NCBI RefSeq assembly: GCF_037890675.1
Contig: NZ_CP149574.1
Coordinates: forward strand, 3,758,874 to 3,822,873
Direction of reading: 5' to 3'
From: Methylovirgula sp. 4M-Z18
GTDB taxonomy: Bacteria; Pseudomonadota; Alphaproteobacteria; Rhizobiales; Beijerinckiaceae
Length of the DNA stretch: 64,000 bases
The notes under the pieces were generated by a model. It made no database searches and was not told where the DNA came from. It saw only the letters and a list, made by a program, of their open reading frames with translations. The translations under genes were made by a program, and so were the position numbers. Below, piece after piece: positions 1 through 9,843 of the stretch. Position 1 is the stretch's first letter, and every line of letters begins with the position of its first letter.

Positions 1-434
1 TGTGCGTCCTGTTCGGCGCCGTGATAGCCCGGCACGACCGGCACGCCGGCCTTTTGCATCAGCGCCTTGGCGCCGTCCTTGAGGCCCATGGCCCGGATGG
101 CGGAAGGCGGCGGCCCGACGAAGACGATGCCGGCGTCGGCGCAGGCTTGCGCAAAATCGACATTCTCGGAGAGGAACCCATAGCCGGGATGAATGCAATC
201 CGCCTTCGCTTGCTTGGCAACGGCAATGATCTTGTCCGCGACCAGATAGCTTTCGCGCGCCGGCGCCGGACCGATCAGATAGGCCTCATCCGCCTGTTTG
301 ACATGCTGGGCATGGGCGTCGGCCTCGGAATAAACCGCAATCGTGTGCATGCCCAGCTTCTTGGCGGTGCGCATGATGCGGCACGCGATTTCGCCGCGAT
401 TGGCGATGAGGACGGAACGGAGCGAAGTAGCCAT
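1..434 (-). CDS. mccA: Methylcrotonyl-CoA carboxylase biotin-carrying (alpha) subunit, N-terminal part
   Basis: This is the first 144 residues of a biotin-dependent acyl-CoA carboxylase alpha subunit; the rest lies beyond the left edge of the window. The biotin carboxylase N-terminal fold is clear: [12 protein letters not shown] near residue 8 is the family signature, and [10 protein letters not shown] follows near residue 83. Members carboxylate biotin with ATP and bicarbonate. The ATG at 434 lies 38 bp after the carboxyltransferase gene on the same strand, so the two form an operon. That partner is of the methylcrotonyl-CoA type, which points to leucine degradation. Propionyl- or geranyl-CoA carboxylase alpha subunits look alike at this end, so the specificity rests on the neighbour. 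Confidence 0.85.
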   Translation of the reverse strand, partial: MATSLRSVLIANRGEIACRIMRTAKKLGMHTIAVYSEADAHAQHVKQADEAYLIGPAPARESYLVADKIIAVAKQAKADCIHPGYGFLSENVDFAQACADAGIVFVGPPPSAIRAMGLKDGAKALMQKAGVPVVPGYHGAEQDA

Positions 435-471
435 AAATTGCCTCTTAAATGGACCGCGAGCGTCCCAATAT

Positions 472-2079
472 TCACATTCTGAAGACCCCGAACTGCGTCT
501 CTTCCACGGGCGCGTTCAGGCAGGCCGAGAACGCCAGCGCCAGGACGCGGCGGGTCTCGCTGGGCAATATGATCCCATCATCCCAAAGCCGGGCCGTGGC
601 ATAATAGGGCGAGCCTTCCGCCTCATATTGCGCGCGGATCGGCGCTTTGAACGCCTCTTCTTCTTCGGCGCTCCAGCTCTTGCCCGCCGCCTCGATATTG
701 TCGCGGCGCACCGTTGCCAGCACGCTTGACGCCTGTTCGCCGCCCATCACCGAAATGCGCGAGTTCGGCCAGGTGAATAAGAAACGCGGACCATAGGCGC
801 GCCCGCACATGCCGTAATTGCCGGCGCCGAACGAGCCGCCGACCAGCAGGGTGATTTTCGGTACGCGCGCCGACGCGACCGCCGTCACCAGCTTCGCGCC
901 GTCCTTCGCGATGCCGCCGGCCTCATATTGCCGCCCGACCATGAAGCCACTGATATTTTGCAAGAACAGCAGCGGGATGCGACGCTGGCAGCACAGCTCG
1001 ATGAAATGCGCGCCCTTGAGCGCGCTTTCCGAAAACAGAATGCCATTGTTGGCGATAATGCCGACCGGCATGCCGTGCAGATGGGCAAAGCCGGTGATCA
1101 GCGTCGTGCCGTAGCGCGCCTTGAACTCGTCGAACTCGCTGCCATCCACCAGGCGCGCGATCACTTCGCGGATGTCATATTGCTTCTTGAGGTCGGTCGG
1201 GACGATGCCTTCCAAGTCCTTGGCATCATATTTCGGCTCGCGCGGTTCGATCAGCGCGAGATCCACGGGTTTGCGCGAATTCAGATTGGCGACGATGCGC
1301 CGCGCGATCGCCAAGGCATGCTCGTCGTTGCCGGCAAAGTGATCGGCGACGCCAGAAATGCGCGTGTGCACATCCGCCCCGCCCAGATCCTCGGCCGAAA
1401 CGATCTCGCCCGTCGCGGCCTTCACCAAGGGCGGACCGCCGAGGAAAATCGTGCCTTGATTCTTGACGATGACCGTCTCGTCGGACATCGCCGGGACATA
1501 GGCGCCGCCCGCCGTGCAAGAGCCCATCACCACGGCGATCTGCGCGATGCCGGCCGCCGACAGATTGGCCTGATTGTAGAAGATCCGGCCGAAATGCTCG
1601 CGATCGGGAAACACCTCGGTCTGATGCGGCAGATTGGCCCCACCGGAATCGACAAGATAGAGGCACGGCAGGCGATTTTCGCGGGCGATTTCCTGGGCGC
1701 GCAAATGCTTCTTCACCGTGATCGGAAAATAGGTGCCGCCCTTGATGGTGGAATCGTTGGCGACCACCATCACCTCCCTGCCTTCGACCCGGCCGATGCC
1801 GCAGATCAGGCCGGCGCCGTGGATGTCGTCGTCATACATGCCGAAGGCGGCGAGCGAGCCGAGCTCGAGAAAGGCGCTGGCCGGATCGAGAAGCTGCATC
1901 ACCCGATCGCGCGGCAGGAGCTTGCCGCGCGCCAAATGCCGGGCGCGCGCTTTTTCCGGCCCGCCGACAGCCGCAGCCGCGCGGCGGGCTTTGAGCTCGG
2001 CGGTCAGAGCTGCCCATTGGGTGCGGTTGGTGGCAAACTCGGCGGAATGCGGATCGATACTGGATTTCAGAATGGCCAC
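472..2079 (-). CDS. mccB: Methylcrotonyl-CoA carboxylase carboxyltransferase (beta) subunit
   Basis: The 535-residue product has the length and the two crotonase-like carboxyltransferase domains of MCC beta subunits. It transfers CO2 from carboxybiotin to 3-methylcrotonyl-CoA in leucine catabolism. Family stretches include [14 protein letters not shown] near residue 140, [16 protein letters not shown] near 185 and [14 protein letters not shown] near 425. The start is a GTG at 2079, giving the usual MAxLKS beginning; no ATG fits better. It precedes the biotin subunit by 38 bp in the same operon. Propionyl-CoA carboxylase beta subunits are related, but the N-terminal and DSGGANLP region is typical of the methylcrotonyl enzyme. 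Confidence 0.9.
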   Translation of the reverse strand: MAILKSSIDPHSAEFATNRTQWAALTAELKARRAAAAVGGPEKARARHLARGKLLPRDRVMQLLDPASAFLELGSLAAFGMYDDDIHGAGLICGIGRVEGREVMVVANDSTIKGGTYFPITVKKHLRAQEIARENRLPCLYLVDSGGANLPHQTEVFPDREHFGRIFYNQANLSAAGIAQIAVVMGSCTAGGAYVPAMSDETVIVKNQGTIFLGGPPLVKAATGEIVSAEDLGGADVHTRISGVADHFAGNDEHALAIARRIVANLNSRKPVDLALIEPREPKYDAKDLEGIVPTDLKKQYDIREVIARLVDGSEFDEFKARYGTTLITGFAHLHGMPVGIIANNGILFSESALKGAHFIELCCQRRIPLLFLQNISGFMVGRQYEAGGIAKDGAKLVTAVASARVPKITLLVGGSFGAGNYGMCGRAYGPRFLFTWPNSRISVMGGEQASSVLATVRRDNIEAAGKSWSAEEEEAFKAPIRAQYEAEGSPYYATARLWDDGIILPSETRRVLALAFSACLNAPVEETQFGVFRM

Positions 2080-2179
2080 GTGAGGTTTCCAACCCTATGA
2101 TTGCGGGCAGTATGCCGTGCTTTTTGCACGGGGGCGAGGCCCTAATTGCCGCTCAACCATTCGTGCCAAGGAGGACATT

Positions 2180-2446
2180 ATGTGCCGCAACATCCGCACG
2201 CTGTTCAATTTCGAGCCCCCGGCAACAGAGGAGGAAATCCGGGCCTCGGCCGTGCAATTCGTGCGGAAATTGAGCGGCTTCGCCCATCCGTCGAAGGCCA
2301 ATGAGGCCGCATTCGACGTGGCGGTCGAGGAAGTGACGCAAGCGGCGACCCGCCTGTTGCAGGCCTTGCACACGAACCAGCCGCCCCGCGATCGCGAGAC
2401 GGAAGCGGCAAAAGCCCGCGCAAGGGCGCAAGAGCGCTTCGCCTGA
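2180..2446 (+). CDS. DUF2277 family small protein
   Basis: An 88-residue protein beginning MCRNIRTLFNFEPPATEEE, a recognisable DUF2277 sequence of unknown function. The start is fixed by a strong Shine-Dalgarno AAGGAGGA at 2168-2175, five bases before the ATG; an in-frame upstream start at 2117 lacks such a site. The protein has no signal peptide or membrane segment and is predicted to be a small helical cytosolic protein. The MCRNI N-terminus with Cys2 is conserved in the family as I know it. It is divergent from the mcc operon. A short hairpin (arms 2115-2120 and 2126-2131, T5 loop) lies in the shared promoter region. Confidence 0.85.
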   Translation: MCRNIRTLFNFEPPATEEEIRASAVQFVRKLSGFAHPSKANEAAFDVAVEEVTQAATRLLQALHTNQPPRDRETEAAKARARAQERFA

Positions 2447-3262
2447 GACGTATATTTCGTCGATCAGCGCACCACTCAAACGCTCAAATGGGCGCTCAAA
2501 GCGGACGCCGCCCCGAAAATTGTTTGCGCACCATCGGAAAAAATATCATAACAAACTGATTTATATGAGATAATCGGCCTATTAGTCTGTTCTCAAAAAA
2601 TTTTCTAAAGAAAGCGGTTACCCCTATGCGGGATGCCGCCCCCCTTTTCTGCCGCCAATAACGGATCGCGGCATAAATAATCCTGCACGTGCCCGCATCT
2701 CCCAAATAATCCTTTGGCCGCGAACGCAAATTTTAGTTGTTCTAAATATGTTCTTTCGCTCGGCATTGCAAGCCCGGCTTGCCGCAAAGATCGCCCCGTC
2801 GGGCAAATCTTTGAGCGGGCGCGGCACCTTCTCGCACGGCGGCGCCGCCGGCGTGAGAAGCGCGCCACAGACGAAAAAATCATGAGGTCGTAAACTCTGT
2901 TCTGTGACTCATGGTGACAAGATGGAAGAATCACCCAACAGGATGTTTTCGCCTCACTTACACCACATTTTCCGGTCAGGCCCCGCCTGCTTCGGCCTTG
3001 TAACTGGCTCTGGCTGCGTTACATATGGAACTATCCAGAATTGTGTCCGTGCGGGCTCAGGTTTGCGCGGCGTGTGGTTTTGCGAAGGCCAAGGCCGGTG
3101 TGGTTAACGCGGGCTTAGGACCATGGCGGCCAATTTATGCGTTGAGGCGAATCACAGGGGAAGCCCTGCGGGCGCGCCAATGCCGAATTGGGCAGCGCGG
3201 ATTTAGAGAGTTGTAAGTGCTGGCGGGCTAAAACCCGTGGCGGTGACGGAGTTTATCCACAG
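2447..3262. other. 816-bp non-coding stretch upstream of rpoD
   Basis: I see no convincing gene here. The short open frames (for example 2904-3107 and 3025-3216) have no ribosome binding site and no recognisable product. Bases about 2510-2640 are markedly AT-rich against the GC-rich surroundings, and the part from about 2960 on is G-rich and could form RNA structure. It probably carries the rpoD promoter(s) and a long leader. The primase gene dnaG, which often precedes rpoD in bacteria, is not here. Confidence 0.5.
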
Positions 3263-5317
3263 ATGGCGAAAAAAGACGACGAAAAGCCCGAAGGCGAAGC
3301 GATTGTAGAAGCAACGCCCGATAGCCCGTTGCTCGACCTCTCGGATGCCGCCGTCAAAAGGATGATCAAGCTCGCCAAAAAGCGCGGCTTCGTCACCTAT
3401 GGTGAATTGAATTCGGTCATGTCGACCGAAGAGGTCAATTCCGAACAGATCGAAGACATTCTCTCGATGCTCAACGAAATGGGCATCAACGTGGTCGAGA
3501 ATGAGGAAGCCGAAGAAGGCGAGAAGGAAGAGAGCGAGGAAGAAGAGCCCGAGGGTGGCGATCTCGTCGAAACCGCTCGATCGACCGCCGTCGCGACCCG
3601 CAGCTCGGAGCCGGCAGACCGGACCGACGACCCAGTCCGCATGTATTTGCGCGAGATGGGCTCGGTCGAGCTTCTCTCGCGCGAGGGCGAAATCGCCATC
3701 GCCAAGCGGATCGAAGCCGGCCGCGAGGCCATGATCGCCGGCCTGTGTGAAAATCCCCTGACCTTCCAGGCCATTATCATCTGGCGCGACGAACTTGTCG
3801 AAGGCAAGATCCTGCTGCGCGACATTATCGACCTCGAGGCGACCTATGCCGGCCCGGACGGCAAGAATACGCCCAAGATCGATATGACGGCGCCCGGCGC
3901 CGAAGCCCTGCTCGCGGCCCGCAACGAAGCGGAGGCCGCAAGCCGCTCCGCCCCGACCGCGCCGCGCACCCCGCCCGCCGGCCTTGGCGAAGACGGCGAA
4001 CCGCGCCCGGCGGACGAGAATTTCGACGACGAAGACGATATGGAAAATTCGGTCTCGCTGTCGGCCATGGAAGCGGAATTGAAGCCGAAGGTGCTCGAAA
4101 CCTTCGACCGCATCGCCTCGACCTATAAGAAGCTGCGCCGTCTGCAAGACCAGAATGTCGAAAACAAGCTGAAGAACGAGACCCTGACCCCCAGTCAGGA
4201 GCGCAAGTACAAGGCGCTCAAGAAGGAAATCGTCACCGACGTGAAGTCGCTGTCGCTCAACCAGAACCGCATCGATGCGCTGGTCGAGCAGCTCTACGAC
4301 ATCAACAAGCGGCTCGTTGGCCTCGAAACCAAGCTGATGCGCCTCGCCGAGAGCTACGGCGTGTCGCGCGAGGACTTCCTCAAGAACTATCAGAATTCCG
4401 AGCTCGATCCGAAGTGGCTCTTGCGCGTCTCGAAGCTCGGCGGCCGCGGCTGGAAGGAATTCGTCGCCTCCGGCAAGGACGGCATTCGCGAATTGCGGAC
4501 CGACATCCACTCCCTCGCGACCGAAACGGGCCTGGAAATCCAGGAATTCCGCAAGATCGTCCATATGGTGCAGAAGGGCGAGCGTGAAGCCCGCCAGGCA
4601 AAGAAGGAAATGGTCGAGGCCAACCTGCGCCTCGTCATCTCGATCGCCAAGAAATACACCAATCGCGGCCTGCAGTTCCTTGATCTCATCCAGGAAGGCA
4701 ATATCGGCCTGATGAAGGCGGTCGATAAGTTTGAATACCGCCGCGGCTACAAGTTCTCGACCTATGCCACCTGGTGGATCCGCCAAGCGATCACCCGCTC
4801 GATAGCCGACCAAGCGCGGACGATCCGCATTCCGGTCCACATGATCGAGACGATCAATAAGATCGTGCGGACCTCGCGCCAGATGCTGCATGAAATCGGC
4901 CGCGAGCCGACCCCGGAGGAGCTCGCCGAAAAGCTCGCCATGCCACTCGAAAAAGTGCGCAAGGTGCTCAAGATCGCCAAGGAACCGGTGAGCCTCGAGA
5001 CGCCGATCGGCGATGAAGAAGATTCGCACCTCGGCGATTTCATCGAGGACAAGAATGCGATTCTGCCGATCGACGCGGCCATTCAGTCGAACCTGCGCGA
5101 AACGACGACGCGCGTTCTCGCCAGCTTGACGCCGCGCGAAGAACGCGTGCTGCGCATGCGCTTCGGCATCGGCATGAACACCGACCACACGCTGGAAGAA
5201 GTCGGCCAGCAATTCTCGGTGACGCGCGAGCGTATCCGCCAGATCGAGGCAAAAGCCTTGCGCAAGCTGAAGCACCCCTCCCGGTCGCGCAAATTGCGCA
5301 GCTTCCTGGACAATTAG
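3263..5317 (+). CDS. rpoD: RNA polymerase primary sigma factor RpoD (sigma-70)
   Basis: The 684-residue product is the housekeeping sigma factor. Region 1.1 is at the N-terminus ([20 protein letters not shown] near residue 27), followed by a strongly acidic linker near residues 84-105. Region 1.2 begins [20 protein letters not shown], and a long non-conserved region follows. Region 2 contains the -10 recognition helix [15 protein letters not shown] near residue 500. Region 4 ends with [18 protein letters not shown], the -35 recognition helix. The ATG at 3263 gives [11 protein letters not shown], a normal start for the family; an open frame back to 3188 adds 25 residues without family resemblance. 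The coding strand is followed directly by a dispersed palindromic repeat. Confidence 0.97.
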   Translation: MAKKDDEKPEGEAIVEATPDSPLLDLSDAAVKRMIKLAKKRGFVTYGELNSVMSTEEVNSEQIEDILSMLNEMGINVVENEEAEEGEKEESEEEEPEGGDLVETARSTAVATRSSEPADRTDDPVRMYLREMGSVELLSREGEIAIAKRIEAGREAMIAGLCENPLTFQAIIIWRDELVEGKILLRDIIDLEATYAGPDGKNTPKIDMTAPGAEALLAARNEAEAASRSAPTAPRTPPAGLGEDGEPRPADENFDDEDDMENSVSLSAMEAELKPKVLETFDRIASTYKKLRRLQDQNVENKLKNETLTPSQERKYKALKKEIVTDVKSLSLNQNRIDALVEQLYDINKRLVGLETKLMRLAESYGVSREDFLKNYQNSELDPKWLLRVSKLGGRGWKEFVASGKDGIRELRTDIHSLATETGLEIQEFRKIVHMVQKGEREARQAKKEMVEANLRLVISIAKKYTNRGLQFLDLIQEGNIGLMKAVDKFEYRRGYKFSTYATWWIRQAITRSIADQARTIRIPVHMIETINKIVRTSRQMLHEIGREPTPEELAEKLAMPLEKVRKVLKIAKEPVSLETPIGDEEDSHLGDFIEDKNAILPIDAAIQSNLRETTTRVLASLTPREERVLRMRFGIGMNTDHTLEEVGQQFSVTRERIRQIEAKALRKLKHPSRSRKLRSFLDN

Positions 5318-5437
5318 AGCATTTTCCAGAAAAGTTGCACGACTTTTCGGTTAAGAACCGAAGGTCCGCGTAGCGAAAATGCGATAAAACAAGGATGTAG
5401 AGCAATTTTGCGTTTCTGAAAGAAAGCAAAATTCGCT
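5316..5437 (+). repeat. Dispersed palindromic intergenic repeat, copy 1
   Basis: This ~122-bp element begins AGAGCATTTTCCAGAAAAGT and starts at the rpoD stop codon. A second copy, closely similar along its whole length, lies at 12517-12642. It contains two imperfect inverted repeats: one around AAAAGT...ACTTTT (5331-5347) and a longer one, AGCAATTTTGC...GCAAAATTCGCT, at about 5401-5437. Its position right after a stop codon suggests a transcript-end or mRNA-stabilising role, but that is inference. Confidence 0.75.
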
Positions 5438-5546
5438 AAAGCTTCTTTTGGGATCGAAACGCGCCGCTTGCCATGTTCTGGCCACGGCGCGTTTTGCTTT
5501 TTTGATCGAGGCCAAAGCCGCTTCGCAGCGGATTTAAGAGGCAAAG

Positions 5547-6080
5547 ATGCAAGACAAGCGCTCGCTTCTGATCATAGAAGACGACGAGCCTTTGACGGTT
5601 GCGCTCCGCCGATCTTTCGAGCGCCGCGCCTATGACGTTCAGACTGCCAGCAGTCTCGATGAAGCGAAAGAAATCTTGTCGGCGCACGCGCCGAATTTTG
5701 CCGTGGTCGACCTCAAGCTCGCAAGCGGATCGGGCCTCACATGCGTCAAGCTGTTGCATGAGCATGATCCAGCGATCAGAACCGTCGTGCTCACCGGATT
5801 TGCCAGCATCGCCACCGCCGTCGAAGCGATCAAGCTGGGGGCATGCCATTATCTGCCCAAGCCCGCCAACGCCGAGGAAATCGAGGCAGCGTTCGCGCGC
5901 ACGGATGGCGACACATCCGTATCGCCGACCAGCACGCCCACCACGATCAAAACGCTCGAATGGGAGCGCATTCACGAGACCCTGGTCGCGACCGATTTCA
6001 ATATTTCGGAAACGGCGCGCCGCCTCGGCATGCATCGGCGCACGCTGGCCCGCAAATTGGAAAAGCGGCCGGTGCGCTGA
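5547..6080 (+). CDS. regA: RegA/ActR/PrrA-family redox response regulator
   Basis: The 177-residue protein has a receiver domain and a short C-terminal DNA-binding helix-turn-helix, the RegA/PrrA/ActR/RoxR layout. The acidic pocket is E11-D12-D13, the phosphoacceptor is D55 in FAVVDLKLASGSG, and T83 and K105 (HYLPKP) complete the receiver signature. The HTH is NISETARRLGMHRRTLARKL near residues 152-171. Members respond to the RegB/ActS membrane kinase and control oxidases, carbon fixation and other redox genes. No kinase gene is next to it. It is convergent with the SURF1 end of the quinol oxidase operon, a plausible but unproven target. The rpoD transcript ends 230 bp upstream. Confidence 0.9.
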   Translation: MQDKRSLLIIEDDEPLTVALRRSFERRAYDVQTASSLDEAKEILSAHAPNFAVVDLKLASGSGLTCVKLLHEHDPAIRTVVLTGFASIATAVEAIKLGACHYLPKPANAEEIEAAFARTDGDTSVSPTSTPTTIKTLEWERIHETLVATDFNISETARRLGMHRRTLARKLEKRPVR

Positions 6081-6123
6081 GACACGCGAATTTCACGTGC
6101 GTCCGAGCCAAGGGGCGCTGATA

Positions 6124-6843
6124 TTACGCTTTATTCCGCATGACTTTTACCCACGCCGCGGCGGCCATGGCCGCAAGCGCAAACCACGTGATCACATAGA
6201 CGAGATGATTGTTGGGAAGGTTGACCACGGTCAAACCGCCGAACGGTTGGCCGGGCCCGCTCAGCGCGGTATCGGCGTCGACGAAATAGGGCGCCGCATC
6301 CGGCACATTCATCACTTTAGCGATCGCGGCAACGTCGCGCGAATACCACCGGCCGGCATCGGGATCGTTCTTGCGCAGGAAACCGCCTCCCGGCTCCGTC
6401 ATGCGCAAAAGACCCGTCACGGTCGCGTCAGTGGGCGGCGGCGCAACGCGGTCCTTGTCATCCTGCGCCACAAAGCCGCGGTTGATCAGAATGGTGAAAC
6501 CGCGCGCGGCGTGCAGCGGTGACATCACCCAATATCCCGGCCCGAGTTCCGTCACCGCTTGGACGAGCACGGGGGGCGTGCCGAGAAAAGCGCCTTCGAT
6601 CCGCACATGCCTGTAAGCGTCATGCTCCGCGCTCAGTTGCGGCCAGCTTTGAGGTCCGGGCGCGTCGGTCGCACTTGCGTGGATGCGGCTGTCGATCGCC
6701 GCGATCAAATCGAGCTTCCACGCCCGGCGCTGAATTTGCCATATGCCGAGAGACGTGAAAACGACGAAGGCGATCACGCAGAGAGCAGAGAAAGCGATGC
6801 GCGAAGATTGCTTCGATCGCGCATCGTCTCCAATTTGCGTCAC
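6124..6843 (-). CDS. SURF1 family oxidase-assembly protein
   Basis: This 239-residue inner-membrane protein has the SURF1 plan: an N-terminal membrane segment (about residues 17-36, ending GIWQIQRRAWK), a large periplasmic domain with ELGPGYWVMSPL, and a C-terminal segment with NNHLVYVITWFALA. SURF1 proteins help insert heme into subunit I of heme-copper oxidases. The start is a GTG at 6843 that overlaps the cyoD stop by four bases (GTGA), indicating translational coupling as the fifth gene of the oxidase operon. Its presence with a quinol oxidase recalls the Surf1q type; see findings on heme type. Confidence 0.9.
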   Translation of the reverse strand: MTQIGDDARSKQSSRIAFSALCVIAFVVFTSLGIWQIQRRAWKLDLIAAIDSRIHASATDAPGPQSWPQLSAEHDAYRHVRIEGAFLGTPPVLVQAVTELGPGYWVMSPLHAARGFTILINRGFVAQDDKDRVAPPPTDATVTGLLRMTEPGGGFLRKNDPDAGRWYSRDVAAIAKVMNVPDAAPYFVDADTALSGPGQPFGGLTVVNLPNNHLVYVITWFALAAMAAAAWVKVMRNKA

Positions 6844-7202
6844 GGCATCTGCCGTATTTCTTGTGCGGAGGCCGGCATCATATTGCGGGTCATATTATAC
6901 ATGACCCAGATCGAGCCACTGAGAGTGATCACCACCAGGAGAATGGTGAACATGGCCGACATCATCGTCCAGCCGCCTTCCGCCTTGCCATTCATATGCA
7001 GGAAGAAAATCATATGGACGATCATCTGCGTGACCGCGCAGGCGAGAACGGCGACCGTCGTCAATGCGTTGCTGTCGAAGACATGCGCCATCACCAGCCA
7101 GAACGGAATCGCGGTCAGAACAACCGAGAGACCGAAGCCGATCAGATAGGATTTCAGCGTGCCATGCGCATGGCCATCGTCGTGATGCACATCGGCGCTC
7201 AT
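6840..7202 (-). CDS. cyoD: Quinol oxidase subunit IV (CyoD)
   Basis: A 120-residue protein with three predicted membrane segments and the CyoD pattern: a His-rich N-terminus (VHHDDGHAHGTLKSY), then IGFGLSVVLTAIPF, then VTQMIVHMIFFLHM. CyoD is the small subunit that assists assembly of the bo3/ba3-type quinol oxidase. The ATG at 7202 overlaps the cyoC stop (ATGA), and its own stop overlaps the SURF1 start. The frame stays open further upstream, but only this start gives the family N-terminus. Confidence 0.93.
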   Translation of the reverse strand: MSADVHHDDGHAHGTLKSYLIGFGLSVVLTAIPFWLVMAHVFDSNALTTVAVLACAVTQMIVHMIFFLHMNGKAEGGWTMMSAMFTILLVVITLSGSIWVMYNMTRNMMPASAQEIRQMP

Positions 7203-7825
7203 CGCAAAATCCCCATCAGATAGACGAAAGTGAAAACGCCGATCCAAACGACGTCGAGAAAGTGCCAGAACAGGCTGAGGCACATCAGCCGGCGCCTGTT
7301 GGCGACGATCAGGCCATGTTTGCCGACCTGCACCATCAGTGTGGTCAGCCAAATGAGGCCGCAGGTCACGTGAAAGCCGTGCGTACCGACCAGCGTGAAA
7401 AAGGAGGACAGAAACGCGCTGCGCTGCGGCGTCGCGCCCTCGCTGATCATATGCGCGAATTCGCGCAATTCGATGGTGAGGAACGCGAGGCCGAACAGGC
7501 CCGTGACCAAGAGCCAGAATTGCGTCGCCCGCACCTTGTTTTCCACCATCGTCAGCATGGCGAAGCCATAGGTGATCGAGGACATGAGCAGCATCGTGGT
7601 ATTGAGCGCAACCGTCGGCAGATCGAACAAAGTCTTCGGCGACGGCCCTGCGGCGTAATTGCCGCCAAGCACGCCATAGGTCGCAAACAGGATCGCGAAG
7701 ATGAGGCAGTCGCTCATGATATAGATCCAAAAGCCCAGCATCGTGCTGTGGCCTTCGGCATGATCGTGTTCGTCGACGACGTAAAAGGCGGGCGCTTTTG
7801 CGGGGGCGATTGCAACGTCAGACAT
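7199..7825 (-). CDS. cyoC: Quinol oxidase subunit III (CyoC)
   Basis: The 208-residue protein has five predicted membrane helices and the subunit III signature LGFWIYIMSDCLIFAILFAT near residue 33, followed by SSFFTLVGTHGFHVTCGLIW. It is a structural subunit of the heme-copper quinol oxidase. The ATG at 7825 gives MSDVAIAPAK and lies 2 bp beyond the cyoB stop (TGA at 7828-7830). A longer open frame to 7972 runs through cyoB and is not credible. The stop overlaps the cyoD start by four bases. Confidence 0.94.
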   Translation of the reverse strand: MSDVAIAPAKAPAFYVVDEHDHAEGHSTMLGFWIYIMSDCLIFAILFATYGVLGGNYAAGPSPKTLFDLPTVALNTTMLLMSSITYGFAMLTMVENKVRATQFWLLVTGLFGLAFLTIELREFAHMISEGATPQRSAFLSSFFTLVGTHGFHVTCGLIWLTTLMVQVGKHGLIVANRRRLMCLSLFWHFLDVVWIGVFTFVYLMGILR

Positions 7826-7827
7826 GG

Positions 7828-9831
7828 TCACTCTCCCGCCGCAAGCGCTTGCGTACGCGCATTTTCCGTCGCGATCACCTCCTCGACCGGAATATGGAAG
7901 TCGCGGTTGTAATTGAACGTGTGGCCGATCGCGACGACGAGCACGCCGATGATGCTCAACGCCGCAAGCCACCAGATATACCAGATCATGGCAAAGCCGA
8001 AGGCCCCGCTCAAGCCGGCAAGAATGACGCCGGTTCCGGTATTCTTCGGCATATGGATCGGCTTGAAGCCGGACAGCGGCCGCACATAGCCGTGCGCTTT
8101 CATATCGGCCCAGGCATCGAGGTCATGGACGATAGGCGTGAACGCGAAATTGTATTCCGGCGGCGGCGAGGATGTCGACCATTCGAGTGTGCGGCCGTTC
8201 CACGGGTCGCCCGTCGTATCGCGCAACGCCTCGCGCTTCATGAAGCTGACGAAGAACTGCATCAGCGTGCAGGCGATGCCAAGCGCGATCAAAGCCGCGC
8301 CGAAGGCGGCGACGACGAACCAGATCTGCAAGCTCGGGTCGTCGAAATGGCGCAGACGCCTTGTCACGCCCATGAGGCCGAGCACATAGAGCGGCATGAA
8401 GGCGAAATAGAAGCCGACAACCCAGAACCAGAAGGACAACTTGCCCCAGAACGGATCGAGCTTGAAGCCGAAGGCCTTGGGAAACCAGAAATTGATCCCG
8501 GCGAAAAGGCCGAAGAGCACGCCGCCGATAATCACATTGTGGAAATGGGCGATCAGGAAGAGGCTGTTGTGCAGCACGAAATCCGCCGGCGGCACCGCCA
8601 GCATCACGCCTGTCATGCCGCCGATGACGAAGGTCAGCATGAAGGCGATGGTCCACATCATCGGCAATTCGAAGCGGATACGGCCGCGATACATGGTGAA
8701 CAGCCAGTTGAAGATCTTCGCGCCGGTCGGAATCGAAATCACCATTGTGGTGATGCCGAAGAAAGAATTGACGCTGGCGCCCGAGCCCATGGTGAAAAAG
8801 TGATGCAGCCACACGATGTAGGACAGGATGGTGATCACCATCGTGGCGTAGACCATCGACGTGTAGCCGAACAGCCTTTTGCCCGAAAATGTCGACGTGA
8901 CTTCCGAGAAAATGCCGAACACCGGCAAGACGAGAATGTAGACCTCGGGATGGCCCCAAATCCAGATGATGTTGACATACATCATCGGATTGCCGCCAAA
9001 ATCATTGGTGAAGAAATTGGTGCCGACGTAGCGGTCGAGCGCAAGAAGCGTCAGAACTGCGGTCAGAACCGGAAACGCGGCGACGATGAGAATGTTGGTG
9101 CAGAGTGCGGTCCAGGTGAACACCGGCATGCGCATCATCGTCATGCCGGGGGCGCGCAATTTAACGATCGTCGCGACCAGATTGACGCCGGAGAGCAACG
9201 TTCCGACGCCGGCGACCTGCAACGACCAAATGTAATAGTCGACGCCGGAGTCGGGGCTATAGGCGAGGCCCGATAAAGGCGGATAGGCGAGCCAGCCGGT
9301 GCGCGCAAACTCGCCGATGAAGAGCGACATCATCACGAGCACCGCTCCGGCAACCGTCATCCAGAAGCTGAAATTGTTGAGGAACGGGAACGAAACGTCG
9401 CGCGCGCCGATCTGCAGCGGCACGACATAGTTCATCATGCCGGTGACCAGCGGCATGGCCACGAAGAAGATCATGATGACGCCATGTGCGGAGAAGACCT
9501 GGTCATAATGGTGCGCCGGCAAGAAGCCTTGGTTGTCACCAAAGGAAACCGCCTGCTGCGCGCGCATCATGATCGCGTCGGCAAAGCCGCGCAGCAGCAT
9601 GATGAGCCCGAGGATCACATACATGACGCCGATGCGCTTGTGATCGACCGTCGTGAACCATTCGCGCCACAGATAGCCCCACAGGCGAAAATAGGTGATG
9701 GCCCCGAGCACCGCGATGCCGCCGATCGCCACCCCGGCGAACGTGGCGACCAGGATGGGCTCCTGATAGGGAATGGCATCCAGAGTTAACCGGCCAAAAA
9801 TAGGACTCACCGCCACGGGATCAGCAGACAT
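7828..9831 (-). CDS. cyoB: Quinol oxidase subunit I (CyoB)
   Basis: The 667-residue catalytic subunit reduces O2 with electrons from ubiquinol and pumps protons. Visible residues, counted from the ATG at 9831: low-spin heme ligands H116 and H430, high-spin heme ligand H428, CuB ligands H293, H342 and H343, and the cross-linked Tyr Y297 in WGHPEVY. The ubiquinol-site residues known from E. coli CyoB are all kept (R81, D85, H108 and Q111, in [12 protein letters not shown] and HHYDQ), which argues for quinol rather than cytochrome c as donor. The ATG is chosen over an in-frame TTG at 9843 next to the cyoA stop; neither has a strong ribosome site, so coupling to cyoA is likely. Confidence 0.96.
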   Translation of the reverse strand: MSADPVAVSPIFGRLTLDAIPYQEPILVATFAGVAIGGIAVLGAITYFRLWGYLWREWFTTVDHKRIGVMYVILGLIMLLRGFADAIMMRAQQAVSFGDNQGFLPAHHYDQVFSAHGVIMIFFVAMPLVTGMMNYVVPLQIGARDVSFPFLNNFSFWMTVAGAVLVMMSLFIGEFARTGWLAYPPLSGLAYSPDSGVDYYIWSLQVAGVGTLLSGVNLVATIVKLRAPGMTMMRMPVFTWTALCTNILIVAAFPVLTAVLTLLALDRYVGTNFFTNDFGGNPMMYVNIIWIWGHPEVYILVLPVFGIFSEVTSTFSGKRLFGYTSMVYATMVITILSYIVWLHHFFTMGSGASVNSFFGITTMVISIPTGAKIFNWLFTMYRGRIRFELPMMWTIAFMLTFVIGGMTGVMLAVPPADFVLHNSLFLIAHFHNVIIGGVLFGLFAGINFWFPKAFGFKLDPFWGKLSFWFWVVGFYFAFMPLYVLGLMGVTRRLRHFDDPSLQIWFVVAAFGAALIALGIACTLMQFFVSFMKREALRDTTGDPWNGRTLEWSTSSPPPEYNFAFTPIVHDLDAWADMKAHGYVRPLSGFKPIHMPKNTGTGVILAGLSGAFGFAMIWYIWWLAALSIIGVLVVAIGHTFNYNRDFHIPVEEVIATENARTQALAAGE

Positions 9832-9843
9832 CGCAACAACCAA

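Noticed and set aside
2904-3216. Small open frames in the rpoD upstream region
   Set aside because: No ribosome site and no homology that I recognise; more likely leader RNA.
3203-5275. 690-residue open frame on the minus strand opposite rpoD
   Set aside because: It is the antisense shadow of rpoD, His/Asp/Arg-rich from codon bias of the real gene, with no recognisable domain.
7798-9276. 492-residue plus-strand open frame opposite cyoB
   Set aside because: Antisense of a strongly supported oxidase gene; composition is His/Asp/Arg-rich and no ribosome site is seen.
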